Below the pieces are notes generated by a model. It saw only the letters and a program-made list of their open reading frames with translations, was not told where the DNA came from and searched no databases. From Actinocatenispora sp963805605 (GTDB lineage: Bacteria; Actinomycetota; Actinomycetes; Mycobacteriales; Micromonosporaceae), in contig CAWDUX010000002.1 of NCBI GenBank assembly GCA_963805605.1, positions 1,178,001 through 1,242,000 on the forward strand: a DNA stretch of 64,000 nt. Reading direction: 5' to 3'. The translations under genes and the position numbers were made by a program. Of the stretch, positions 16,131-25,728 are shown one piece after another (the stretch's first letter is position 1; each line of letters begins with the position of its first letter).

Positions 16131-18263
16131 TCAGCCGCAGATGAAGCGGGTGGGGTTGCGGAGGGTGGCGAGGGCGCCGTCAAGGTTGGCCAGCCGGGCG
16201 GCGAGGGTGGCGGTGGCGAGCCGTTCGGGCAGGGCCGTACTGAACTTCAGGCCGGCGACCGCTTTCCGGTCGGGCTCGGGCAGGCAGAGTTGTTCGGTGG
16301 CGCGGGCGCGGACCTCGCGCCACACCGCCGGGGTGAGGTCGCTGCGCAGCCGGATCCGATGGTCGTTGAACGGCTGGACCGGGTCGACGACCTCGCTGAG
16401 GGTGGCGGACAGGGTGGCGTTGGCCCGCCAGCCGGCCCAGGTCCACCAGTCCAGGTCCCCACCGTCGCCCCGGTGGATGACGGTGCCCCCGGGGTGTACC
16501 TGACTGCTGCGACGCTCGCGTTCCGCCGCGAGCTTCTCCACGGCGCGGCGGGTCAGCCGTACCGGTGGGTCCGCGCCGAGCAGCACCTCGCGCAGCGCGC
16601 CGCCCAGCTCGTGACCGGTCCCGCACCAGGGGGCTCCCAGCCAGCGGGCCTTTCCGCCGCTGTCGGCAGGTTCGACGAAACAGCGCCGACGGCGCCAGTC
16701 GATGTAGGTGACCCGCCAGCTCCGGCCGGCGAGCAGGATCCGCCGCTCGCCGCGGACCTCCTCGGTGAGCAGCCCCGGACCGATGCGGCCGAGTTCGGTA
16801 CGCCCGAGCAGCACGATGAACTCCGGTGAGCCGGTGAACACGGCGGTCAGCTGCAGGAAGTGCCGCCGACCGAACTGTTTCTCTGCCTCCGGACCGATGA
16901 ACAGCATGCCGCCGTCGGTGTCGAGGAAACCCTCGCCGACCAGATGCCGGACGATCACCTGGGCGCTGGCGCCGAACGGTTCCAGGCCGTTCCAGGCATC
17001 GACCCAGGTACGGTCACCGACGCGGCCCTCCTGCAGGCACAGCGCCAGGATCTGCTGCGCGACGATGTGTCGCGGTTCGGGTGGCGCGACGACCGGTTCC
17101 ACCCAGCCCCGGCCCCACAGCAGCAGCAGCGCGGCAGCGGTACGCAGGGCGGGCCCGGTGGTGGCCAGGAACAGGCAGTTGCGGGTTGTGCCGGGCCGCC
17201 GGCCGGTACGCCCGAGGCGTTGCAGCAACGAGGCGACACTCAGCGGCGAGTCGATCTGGATGACCCGGTCCAGGTCGCCCACGTCGATGCCGAGTTCCAG
17301 CGTGCTGGTGGATACGATCACGCAGTCGCGCGCCTCGGTGAACGCCTGCTCGGCGCGGCGACGTTCGTCGGCCGACAGCGAGGCGTGGGACAGGAACGTG
17401 GTGACGTCCCGGGCGCGCAGCAGCTGGCCGAGTTCCTCCACGGCCTGCCGCGACTCGCAGAACACCAGCCGTTTCTGTCCGGCGTGCAGCGCGGCGATGA
17501 CGGTGGCGGCGTTGGCCAGGGAACCGACGTGGTCGAGTTCGATGTCGCCGGGCGGTGGCCCCGAGCTGCCGGTGACGGCCACCGGCAATTCGGGGGCGAT
17601 GACCCGTGCGGGCCGCTGCCGCGCCGCCGAGGAGCCCTGCAACCAGTGCAGCAGGTCGTCGGGATTGCCGACGGTGGCGGACAACCCGACCCGTTGCAGC
17701 GGGCGGTCCAGCAGCCTGGTCAGTCGTTCCAGTACGGCCAGCAGGTGCCAGCCGCGATCATCGCCGGCGAAGGCGTGCACCTCGTCGACCACGACGGTAC
17801 GCAGCCCGGCGAAGAACGCGTGATGATCCACCTTCGTACTCACCAGCATGGATTCCAACGATTCGGGTGTGGTCAGTACGATGTCGGGTTGCGCGGCGAG
17901 GATCGCGCGGCGGCGCACAGCACTGACGTCGCCGTGCCAGAGCGCGACCCGGCGCCCCAGCCAGCCCGCGTAGGTTTCCAGCCGGGGCAGCAGGTTGTTC
18001 AGCAGTGCCTTCAGCGGGCACACGTACAGCAGCGACGTACCGCCCCAGCGCTCCCGGGTCATCCGGGACAGCAACGGGAACATCGCCGCCTCGGTCTTGC
18101 CGCCGGCGGTCGGGGCGAGCAGCAACGCATCGTCTCCTGCCAGCAGCGGCCCGAGCGCGGCCTGCTGCAACGGCCGCAGATCCCGCCAGCCGAGCGAGTT
18201 GACCACGTGGTGCAGCAGCACCGGATCCAGCTCGCCGCTCACCGGCATTCCGCGGTACGACAT
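16131..18263 (-). CDS. brxHI: BREX type 2 Lhr-like helicase BrxHI
   Basis: A 710-aa superfamily 2 helicase. In order: Walker A in APTAGGKTEAA, DEVH in VVDEVHAF, motif III GLSATVGNP, motif V VSTSTLELGIDVG and motif VI QRLGRTGRRPG, followed by a long C-terminal region like that of Lhr-type enzymes. Its place at the 3' end of an operon with brxD, pglZ and pglY identifies it as the BREX type 2 helicase. It would unwind or translocate nucleic acid during BREX modification or interference. The ATG at 18263 is 7 bp after the stop of the 308-aa gene, so it is almost certainly co-transcribed. The frame is intact. Confidence 0.88.
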   Translation of the reverse strand: MSYRGMPVSGELDPVLLHHVVNSLGWRDLRPLQQAALGPLLAGDDALLLAPTAGGKTEAAMFPLLSRMTRERWGGTSLLYVCPLKALLNNLLPRLETYAGWLGRRVALWHGDVSAVRRRAILAAQPDIVLTTPESLESMLVSTKVDHHAFFAGLRTVVVDEVHAFAGDDRGWHLLAVLERLTRLLDRPLQRVGLSATVGNPDDLLHWLQGSSAARQRPARVIAPELPVAVTGSSGPPPGDIELDHVGSLANAATVIAALHAGQKRLVFCESRQAVEELGQLLRARDVTTFLSHASLSADERRRAEQAFTEARDCVIVSTSTLELGIDVGDLDRVIQIDSPLSVASLLQRLGRTGRRPGTTRNCLFLATTGPALRTAAALLLLWGRGWVEPVVAPPEPRHIVAQQILALCLQEGRVGDRTWVDAWNGLEPFGASAQVIVRHLVGEGFLDTDGGMLFIGPEAEKQFGRRHFLQLTAVFTGSPEFIVLLGRTELGRIGPGLLTEEVRGERRILLAGRSWRVTYIDWRRRRCFVEPADSGGKARWLGAPWCGTGHELGGALREVLLGADPPVRLTRRAVEKLAAERERRSSQVHPGGTVIHRGDGGDLDWWTWAGWRANATLSATLSEVVDPVQPFNDHRIRLRSDLTPAVWREVRARATEQLCLPEPDRKAVAGLKFSTALPERLATATLAARLANLDGALATLRNPTRFICG

Positions 18264-18270
18264 GGCAGGG

Positions 18271-19197
18271 TCATACGCCGAGTTTCCGGCCGATGTAGGC
18301 GATGCGCAGGGTCCCGTGCTCGGGGACGAGCCTGAAGTGCAGCCGCCCGGCGCCGGGGGTGAACCTGACGTGCAGCTCGAAGATGCGCAGCGCCCCGTCG
18401 AGATCGGCGAACTGACAGTGCTCCTGGCGGGTGTTGGATTCACCGGTGACCTTGGTCTGCCACTCCGGGGAGTGAGTACGCCCGGGTCGCCATGTGGCTG
18501 CGGACTGTTCCAGCTTGGTGAGCAGCCCAGCCACGGGACGTACCCAGTCGTGTCGCAGGTCGCTCAGGTCTTCCTCGACCCGGGGAAGTGGTGTCAGATG
18601 GGGAAAGAAGTCCGGCCAGCTCTGCCAGATGTCCGCCCCGCACGCCAGACCGTCCTGCCCTGTCGTACGGATCCAGTCGGCGTGCGGTCCGTCGAGATGC
18701 TCGCGCTGTGAGGCGTGCCGTACATCGACCTGCTCGTTGTGTACGTCGATCCCACCGTCGTCGCTCTCAGCGAGGATGGAGCGTTGCGTCGGCAACCAGG
18801 CAGGCTTCCATCTCTCATGGATCGCCAGGCTCACTGCAAGGTTGTCGGTGAGATGAGCTCCGGCAAGCCCGTCAGCTCGCCGACCCTCATGCTGGTACTC
18901 CGCTTCATCCATCGCACCCTCCGGAAGAGCGGTACGGAAGGGAGCACGGTTCTGCAGCGCACGGATGGCACGGAACCGGTCGCGATTCTTCGGTTCAGCG
19001 CCGATCCATTCCTGCAGAAGATAGCCGGTGGCCAGTTCCACCGATTTCAATGAAACATGGCTGACCAGGGCAAGGTCGGTACGCAGGTCTCTGGCCCGGC
19101 GCAACAGATCCACCAGTCCGACCATGGCCTCATCCGCATGTCTTCGAGGTGTCTCCTGCCCACAGGACAGTTCGTTCAGGAAGAGCAGTACCCTCAC
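18271..19197 (-). CDS. Unrecognised 308-aa protein embedded in the BREX operon
   Basis: I do not recognise a domain. It starts with LLFLNELSCG, which is preceded by GGAG and a GTG at 19197, and ends with a well-formed strand pattern LHFRLVPEHGTLRIAYIGRKLG. The middle is rich in histidine, tryptophan and acidic residues (HERWKPAW, DIWQSWPDFFPH). The start is 22 bp after the ATPase stop and the end is 7 bp before brxHI, so it belongs to the same transcript. By position it is the third member of a DUF262/AAA module and is a candidate effector, which is inference. An in-frame extension upstream to 19302 overlaps the ATPase gene and is unlikely to be used. Confidence 0.7.
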   Translation of the reverse strand: MRVLLFLNELSCGQETPRRHADEAMVGLVDLLRRARDLRTDLALVSHVSLKSVELATGYLLQEWIGAEPKNRDRFRAIRALQNRAPFRTALPEGAMDEAEYQHEGRRADGLAGAHLTDNLAVSLAIHERWKPAWLPTQRSILAESDDGGIDVHNEQVDVRHASQREHLDGPHADWIRTTGQDGLACGADIWQSWPDFFPHLTPLPRVEEDLSDLRHDWVRPVAGLLTKLEQSAATWRPGRTHSPEWQTKVTGESNTRQEHCQFADLDGALRIFELHVRFTPGAGRLHFRLVPEHGTLRIAYIGRKLGV

Positions 19198-19219
19198 CAA
19201 CGCTCCTTCAGCACCCGGC

Positions 19220-20362
19220 TCAGTCCAACAGTTGGTCCAGCGACCGGTCCCATTCGTCGAAGAACCCGTCCGGCCACTGCGACAGCATGCCGTCGGGTCC
19301 AATGGTCGGGGTCACGATTCTGGTCTCGTCGACGTCCTCGGGATCGTTCGGGTCGCGGCGTCGGCGTTCGAAGAAATGCACCATCACGTCCTCAGCTGCC
19401 AGCCGGTGCTGTTTGACGGCAAGCCGGATGGCGTTGAGTACGTGGTCACTGTGTGTCTCCACCATCACCTGTGCACCGGCCATCGCGGCGGCGCAGGTGA
19501 GGGCCGTCATCGCGGTCTGGCCTCGTGGATGGAGGTGTGCCTCGGGATTCTCCAGCATGATGAGCCCACCTGGCTGAGCCGACAGACAGGCGACGATCAC
19601 GGGAAGCACATACGTCAGCCCGAAGCCGACATGGGTCGGGCGGTACCGGTTGGTGGAGGACAGGCCGGCCGTGCCGAACCGGAAGCTGAGCCGCACCAGG
19701 TCGGTTCCGTCCACCATGTCGGCCTGGAGGTTGACGCCCGGGGAGATGTCCTGCATCCAGGCTTCCGCTTGGTCGAGCAGCCGGCGCGACCGTGCTTGGG
19801 GATGATGCAGCCGCTCGTCGGCGACCGGTTCGTCCTGGAAGTGTCGTAGGTAGTTGACGGTATGTTCGCCGTGTGCGCCGAGAAAGCCGTGCCGGACGGC
19901 CTGCTCGTGTGACCGGGGATGGGTGACCGCGGGAGAGATCCGGTCGGCTCGCAGATACTGGAACCGGTCGCCAAAAAGCGCCGGGAGGTCCTCCTCACGT
20001 GCTTCCGACGGCTCGACCAGTTGGAGCAGGTCGGCTTCCCGCTCGTACGCGGCGGCCCAGGTGAAAGTCCGCCCGTCGCGGTCGAGCGCGACCGTGATCT
20101 GCGGGGTCGGAGCGTCTCCGCTGGACACGTAGTACTCGTGCAGGAGGTCCTGACCGGTCCCGAGTTCGATCAGGCTCCCGTTCAGCAGGAAGCCGCCGTC
20201 CTGCTCGGTGAGCAGGTCGCGGGACTGCCGCAGCAGCGCGAGCGCCTGCAGGAGCGTGCTCTTACCGCTGGAGTTCAAGCCGGTCAGCAGCGTGTACCGG
20301 CCGAGCGGAACCACAGCGTGGGCGAAAGCCTTGAAATTGGTGATCTCGATCCTGTCGATCAC
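19220..20362 (-). CDS. AAA ATPase with DUF3696-type C-terminus
   Basis: A 380-aa SMC/RecF-like ATPase. It opens ITNFKAF and has Walker A GLNSSGKST near residues 27-35, a Walker B region reading GLIMLENPEAHLHPRGQ, then a switch histidine in METHSDHVLNAI. The C-terminus (GPDGMLSQWPDGFFDEWDRS) is the DUF3696 signature. Such ATPases often act as sensors or loaders in two-gene defence systems such as those with HNH or TOPRIM effectors. Its ATG overlaps the DUF262 stop by 4 bp (ATGA), so the two are coupled. It is not a standard BREX subunit. Confidence 0.85.
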   Translation of the reverse strand: MIDRIEITNFKAFAHAVVPLGRYTLLTGLNSSGKSTLLQALALLRQSRDLLTEQDGGFLLNGSLIELGTGQDLLHEYYVSSGDAPTPQITVALDRDGRTFTWAAAYEREADLLQLVEPSEAREEDLPALFGDRFQYLRADRISPAVTHPRSHEQAVRHGFLGAHGEHTVNYLRHFQDEPVADERLHHPQARSRRLLDQAEAWMQDISPGVNLQADMVDGTDLVRLSFRFGTAGLSSTNRYRPTHVGFGLTYVLPVIVACLSAQPGGLIMLENPEAHLHPRGQTAMTALTCAAAMAGAQVMVETHSDHVLNAIRLAVKQHRLAAEDVMVHFFERRRRDPNDPEDVDETRIVTPTIGPDGMLSQWPDGFFDEWDRSLDQLLD

Positions 20363-21660
20363 CGCAACGCCTCGGTCAGAGCGCTGTCGACAAGGTCGAA
20401 TCGTCGCTGGACCTTGCCGATGTCGCCGACGCCTATGGATATCGCCTCGACGAACCTCGGGTCCAACATGAGCATGCGCAACTCCTCCTGTATCCGATCT
20501 CGATGAGTGATGAGGTTCTCCAGCTCGGCATCTGTTCGTCGGGCGAGATTCACCGAGACCGATTCGAACAGTGCCTTGTTCACCGGGCCGCTGCGACGCT
20601 GTCCTTCCAGGGGTTTCCGGAAGGCGTGTTCACCGAAGATCCGGTACGCCGAGTCCATGGCCCGGGTGAAGGCGGTACGCAGCTCCGACATCTGGCCCGT
20701 GTCGAGCTCGTTCACCGCCCGCATCGTCTCTCGAAGAAATTCGTCGAAGTCCTGCCGCGTGTACTCACTCGGCGGATGCAGCCAGAATGCGATGAACCGC
20801 AGCACCATCTCCCGGTCGTCCATCCGGTTCGGGGAGACGGAACGACCGGTGGCGTTCTGGAAGGCATCAGACTCGGCGAGGGCACGGAGCAGGTCCCGCG
20901 ACTCGCCGGGAATCAGCGCGTGACGCAGTTCCTGGCGGCTGAGCGTACGACCACCGGTGTTGAGGCGCGTGAAGATGTTGAATTTGACGGCTGGCGGTGT
21001 GCCGGGACGGATGAGGTGCAGCACGATCTCGGTCTCCAGCAGGCGGGTCTGCATTCTGCCCGGCAGCTCACCGAACCGCTTTCCCTCATAGGGCTTGAGG
21101 TACTCGAGACCATGGAGAACGAGTGACTCCGCCCCGATGCTGTCGGGCTGGACGAAGCGGGCCATGGTGGTAAGACGTTGGGCGCCGTCGACGATCACCC
21201 ATCGTTCGTCCTCGAGCTCGGCAGCATAGAAGGCGGGCAGCGGGATGCGGAGCAGCATGGATTCGATCAGCCGGCTCTGGTCCCGCGCCGGCCAGAGGTC
21301 CACACCTCTCTGGAAATCCGGCTCCAGATCGAGGACACCACGTCGGATCCTGGACAGCAGGAGGTCGACCGTGGGGTTGCGGGTGACGACGTCGATCCGT
21401 TCGGGCACGAAGGGCTCATTGATCCCTTCGCCTTCGACCTCCTCGCGTTCGACGCCGCTGCTGCGGCCGGTGCTGTCGACCTCGACGGCGATCTCCTCCG
21501 GTCCGGCCCAGATGTCGTCCGGTGTCTCCGCGTCCGTGTTCACGTCTGGTGTCTCCTCACCGACCCTGCCTGTCCCGGTATCGGACAGCTGGGTCCGAAG
21601 CCGGGTACGACGCTCATCACCGTAACTGTGGACAAGGCCGGTACGACGTGGTGCGCTCAT
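20359..21660 (-). CDS. DUF262 domain protein (GmrS/ParB-like)
   Basis: A 433-aa protein. The first ~90 residues are acidic and probably disordered. DUF262 follows, with LEPDFQRGVDLWP, LIESMLLRIPLPAFY and the signature WVIVDGAQRLTTM (usually DGQQR; here Gln is Ala), then FNIFTRLNTGGRTLSRQELRHAL. DUF262 is the N-terminal NTP-binding half of GmrSD type IV restriction enzymes and of BrxU, but no DUF1524 nuclease half is present. It overlaps brxD upstream and the ATPase downstream by 4 bp each. This ties it to the BREX operon and to the ATPase. The Q-to-A change in the signature is worth noting. Confidence 0.85.
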   Translation of the reverse strand: MSAPRRTGLVHSYGDERRTRLRTQLSDTGTGRVGEETPDVNTDAETPDDIWAGPEEIAVEVDSTGRSSGVEREEVEGEGINEPFVPERIDVVTRNPTVDLLLSRIRRGVLDLEPDFQRGVDLWPARDQSRLIESMLLRIPLPAFYAAELEDERWVIVDGAQRLTTMARFVQPDSIGAESLVLHGLEYLKPYEGKRFGELPGRMQTRLLETEIVLHLIRPGTPPAVKFNIFTRLNTGGRTLSRQELRHALIPGESRDLLRALAESDAFQNATGRSVSPNRMDDREMVLRFIAFWLHPPSEYTRQDFDEFLRETMRAVNELDTGQMSELRTAFTRAMDSAYRIFGEHAFRKPLEGQRRSGPVNKALFESVSVNLARRTDAELENLITHRDRIQEELRMLMLDPRFVEAISIGVGDIGKVQRRFDLVDSALTEALR

Positions 21661-22958
21661 ATGGGGAGGTCGATGTCGTCGGCGGAGGCGGCGTTGCGTT
21701 CGACGTCGGTGAGTTCGCCGCTGGCCATGGTGGGCGCGTAGTGCTCGCGGGGGTCGAAGTCGTCGTACTGGTCGACCCTGTCGAGCACGTCGGCGACCAG
21801 CTTCTTGAGGAAGATGCGGGGCGCGACGCCGACCTGTCCGCCGAGCTTGCCGGTCACGGCGCGGGCCAGTTCGGCCAGGTACGCGTCGTCCACGCGGGCG
21901 TCGACGGCGGCGCTGCCGTACAGGTCGCGTACGGTGCGGCCCAGTTCGGTGAGCGCGTCGAGGTCGAAGCCGGGCAACCGGATCTGCACGGCGCGCGGGT
22001 TGTCGAAGCGGCTGTCGGTACTGAAGTCGGTGGCCAGCCGCTGCGCGAGTGGCGCGAGCCGCTGCACCCCCTGCGTGCCGTCGTAGAACGCCGGGGTGCC
22101 GGTGATGACCAGGTACAGGCCGGGGAAGCGGCCGGCGTGCACCTCGTCGACGAGTTGCCGCAGCCCGTTGAGCGCCTTGTCCCGGGCGTCGGAGCGGGCC
22201 CGTTGCAGCGTCTCGACCTCGTCGAGTACGAGCAGCAGCCCGGGGTGCCCGCTGTCGCGCAGCACGGTCAGCAGCCCCTGCAGGAAGCTGAGCGCGCCGA
22301 AGTGGTCCAGGTCGCCCTTGACCCGGGCGTAGCGGCGCACGGACGCGGCCACGTGCGGTTGCCCGCCGAGCCAGGCGGCGAGCCCTTCGGCGGTGGCGTG
22401 TTCGCCGGCCGCGACGGCACTGCGGTACGCGCGCAGCGCGGCGGCGAACCCGGGGGTGCTGCCGGAGATGGCGGCGAGCCGGAGTTCGAGTAGCTCGCCA
22501 ACCGCGCGGTCGAGCCCGTCGGCGTCGTCCTCGGTGACCTGCCCGCCGCCGAGTACGTCCTCTTCCAGGGTGTAGATCCAGTTGTCCAGCACCGGACGTA
22601 GCGCGCTGGCCGGGAACTGTTCGGTGCGCAGCGCCTCGACCAGCCGCCGGTACACCGTCTCCATCCGGTGCAGCGGCGTCTCGGTCTCGGAGATCTGCAC
22701 CTCGGCGGTGGCCAGTCCGCGGCGCGCGGCCCGTTCGGCGAGCCAGCGGGTGAGGAACGTCTTGCCGGCGCCGTACTCGCCGCGTACGGCCTTGAAGACG
22801 CTGCCGCCGCCGGCGACCCGGTCCAGGTCTTCGTCGAATGTGGCGGTGAAGCGGTCCAGGCCGACGGCGAGCACGTCAAGGCCGTTGCTGGGTACGGCGC
22901 CGCGGCGCAGCGCGTCGATCACGTCGCGGCGTCGCCGCGCGGAAACCTCGGTGGTCAC
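21657..22958 (-). CDS. brxD: BREX type 2 ATP-binding protein BrxD
   Basis: A 433-aa P-loop ATPase. Walker A is GEYGAGKTFLTRWLAE and Walker B is GLLLVLDEVETLQ, followed by LVITGTPAFYDG. These are typical of the BrxD family, whose genes sit with brxHI and pglZ in type 2 BREX. The start is the GTG at 22958, which overlaps the pglZ stop (GTGA). The frame is intact, in contrast to the pgl genes upstream. Confidence 0.9.
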   Translation of the reverse strand: MTTEVSARRRRDVIDALRRGAVPSNGLDVLAVGLDRFTATFDEDLDRVAGGGSVFKAVRGEYGAGKTFLTRWLAERAARRGLATAEVQISETETPLHRMETVYRRLVEALRTEQFPASALRPVLDNWIYTLEEDVLGGGQVTEDDADGLDRAVGELLELRLAAISGSTPGFAAALRAYRSAVAAGEHATAEGLAAWLGGQPHVAASVRRYARVKGDLDHFGALSFLQGLLTVLRDSGHPGLLLVLDEVETLQRARSDARDKALNGLRQLVDEVHAGRFPGLYLVITGTPAFYDGTQGVQRLAPLAQRLATDFSTDSRFDNPRAVQIRLPGFDLDALTELGRTVRDLYGSAAVDARVDDAYLAELARAVTGKLGGQVGVAPRIFLKKLVADVLDRVDQYDDFDPREHYAPTMASGELTDVERNAASADDIDLPI

Positions 22959-25728
22959 GGCTTGTCCAGGTGGAACTGTTCGATCAGCAGGTCCCGGTCG
23001 AGCAGTACGGTCGTCCCGTCGGGGTCGAGGTCGAGGACCGCGTACCCCTCGACCTGCAGCAGCCGGCGCAGTGCGGTGACCGTGCCGGTGATGCGGTGTG
23101 CGGGGATGCGGGCGCGGGCGGCGAGGGTCTCGTAGCTGGCCCGGCCGTCGCCGTCGAGCAGTACGCCGAGCAGCGCGGCGACCCGCTCGTCGGGCAGCGG
23201 TGCCCGCGTTCCCCGCCGCTGTCGGTACACGTCGCTGGCCAGCAGCGCCCCGACCAGCCCGGATACGCCGTCTGTGTCGGCCGCCGGGGCGGCTGTCGTG
23301 ACCGGTGCGCTCGGTGCGCTCGGTGCAACGAGCTCGAACAACGGTTCGTCCTGTCCGGGCGGCGGGGCCGGGCGGCGTCCGCGCCGCGAGGGCCCGGCGG
23401 GCACCGGATCGGGAGCGGCGACCGGCGGCACAGTGCCGGTGCCGGTGCCGGCGGTGAGGGGTTCGCGCCACCAGTCGGGGCTGGGTACGGGTGCGTCGGA
23501 CCAGCCGGGCAGTGCGGTCTCGTCGCTGGCCGTGAACACCAGCAGCGGGATCACCGCCTCGGCGGGCGCGGCACCACCGTGGTAGCCGGCCTTGCGCGGC
23601 CCGTACCGCAGTTCCTCCCGCCACGGCAGGACCACGCTGCCGCCGCCGAGGGCGACCCGCCGGCCGCTGACCAGGATCTCTCCCTCACCGGCCGGGGCAT
23701 CGGCCCGCCGCCAGCGGTTGCCGCCGACCGGCTCCGGGCCGGGTCTGCGATTCCGGTCCGCGGTCGACCACGTGCCCGTGGTCGGAGACGATGACCACGA
23801 CCCGGTCCGGGGCGACGGCCAGCAGGTGCGCGGATGACGCGGAATGGTCTCCAGGCCCCACTGGGTGTGCCCGGGTTCGCTGCGGTCAAGGGCATCGTCG
23901 ATGGTGTTGACGACCGCGGCGACCAGCGGCCGGTCCGGATCCTCCAGCGCCTTGACGACCTCGTCGTCGAGCGCGGCGCCGGCACGGGCGCGCAGGTCAC
24001 CCTTGTGCAGCAGTACGCCGTCGGGGAACCGCTGTACGAACGCCTGCCGCTCCTCGGCCTGCTGTCCGGTGGTGATGCGTGCCACTGAACAGGCTGCACC
24101 GGCTGACCTCGGTGACGGTGGGCAGCGCGGCGAGCACCCCGGTGCGCGGGCCGCCATCGGGGGTCAGTTCCCGCCAGCCGGTACCGGCGCCGGCGCGCAG
24201 CAGCGACTCGGCGAGTTCGGTGGATCGCGGCGGTACTCATCCCGTCCAGGACCAGCAGCAGCACCCGCCGGCGCTGGTGCAGCAGCGGCGCCACGACCCG
24301 GTCGAGTACGTCCTCGACGTGCAGCAGCGCGCCGGGCTCGGCGTCGGCGGCGGTGGCCTGCGGCGAGCAGCCGGGCGAACTGTTCGTCGTGCTCGGCGCG
24401 CCGGGCGTCCACGGTCCGGTGCAGCAGCGAGTACGCCGCAGCGACGGGCTGGTCGGTGCTCCCGGCGAACACGTCGAGCCGGGCCCGGTCGACCCAGGCG
24501 TCGTCGCGGACCTGCCGGTTCACCGCGTCGTACAGGGTGGCGGGCGCCGGCTCTGCGGGCACGGCCAGCCAGCGCAGTAGCCGTACCGCCATCCGGGCCG
24601 TACCGGTACGGCTCTCCGCGGTGGAGGTGGCGTGCGCGGTGCGGTGTTCCTCCAGCCTTGCGAATGCGTGCTGCACCCGCTCGACGGCGGCGGTCCGCAC
24701 CCGGCCGGCGGCCGGCACCGCGTCGTGCAGTGCGTCGCCGAGCCTCTGCATCCGCTGGGTGTAGCCGCTGGGCAGCACGGTACTGGCGGCCAGCAGGTGC
24801 GGTGCTCCCGATCTCGTCGGCGAGGGCCTCGGCGCGGGCGAGCGTTCGGGGCACATCGGTGTCGCCAGGCTCGGCGGCGGCGCGGTCGATCCAGGCTGCA
24901 GTGGCGTTTCGGAACGCCCTGGCCTCGCTGTCGGTGGGCCGGCCGAGGTAGGGCTCCAGCCGGGCCCGCCCGACCGCCACGTCGGTGTCCGGGGTGCTGT
25001 CGGTGTCCGGCCACAGCACCTCGACCAGCAGCCCGAGCGGTACGGCGTCCGCGCCGTGGCCGGCGAGTACGGCGGTGGTGATGGGCGCGGCGGCCGGCCC
25101 GGCGATCTCGACGAGGAACCGGCAGATCCCGTCGGTGAGGGGGCGGGGCAGCGCGGTGAAGCGCAGCAGTTCGTACGGGCGGGTGGTCCAGTGCAGCAGC
25201 CCGGCGCTGTCGATCTGGTCGCGGTCCAGGTGCAGCAGTTGACCGGCGAGGCAACGCAGCGCGTGCTCGCGGGTGAGGACGTTGCCGTCGGGTACCGGCC
25301 AGCCGTCGGCGGGCGCGTACTCGCTGAGCGCGTCGACGGCCCACTGCCCGCCGCGTACCAGGCCGGGGTCGAGGTCGACGTTGCCGAACACCTGCCGTAC
25401 CAGGTCCCACGGGTCGACGCTGCGGACCGTGTGCCGGCTGAGGTGGGCGAGCAGTCCGTCGCCGAGCTGCGCGTCGGTCAGGTCGGTGAGCAGGACGAGG
25501 CGTTCATCGTCGGGCCGGTCGTACAGCGCTGCCCGCGCGGCGAGCGGGGTGGCGCAGGGCACGACCCGTACCGGCGGTTCCGGCGATGTCCAGCACCGGT
25601 TCGCCGGCCCATTCCGGTCGGGCCCGCAGCGCCAGGGCCTGCGGCGCGATCCCGTCGGCCGGCTTGTCGGGCTCGGCGAGCCAGGCTTCGACCTTGCGTC
25701 GGATCGCGCCTGGTCGGGCCGGGTTCAC
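22955..25728 (-). CDS. pglZ: BREX type 2 alkaline-phosphatase-like protein PglZ (frame broken as given)
   Basis: The family sequence can be followed over about 920 codons but passes through several frames, with breaks near 25565, 24800, 24360, 24160-24240 and 23800. The start is a GTG at 25728 (NPARPGAIRRKVEAWL) overlapping the pglY stop. Metal-binding features of the alkaline phosphatase superfamily are visible: VLLLVLDGMS near 24250 and VSDHGHV near 23790, the latter on a different frame from its neighbours. PglZ is a core BREX protein, needed with PglX for host DNA modification and phage exclusion. The C-terminus ends LLIEQFHLDKP at 22955. The span fits the usual PglZ length, so nothing large is missing. 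I suspect indel errors, not a dead gene. Confidence 0.8.
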
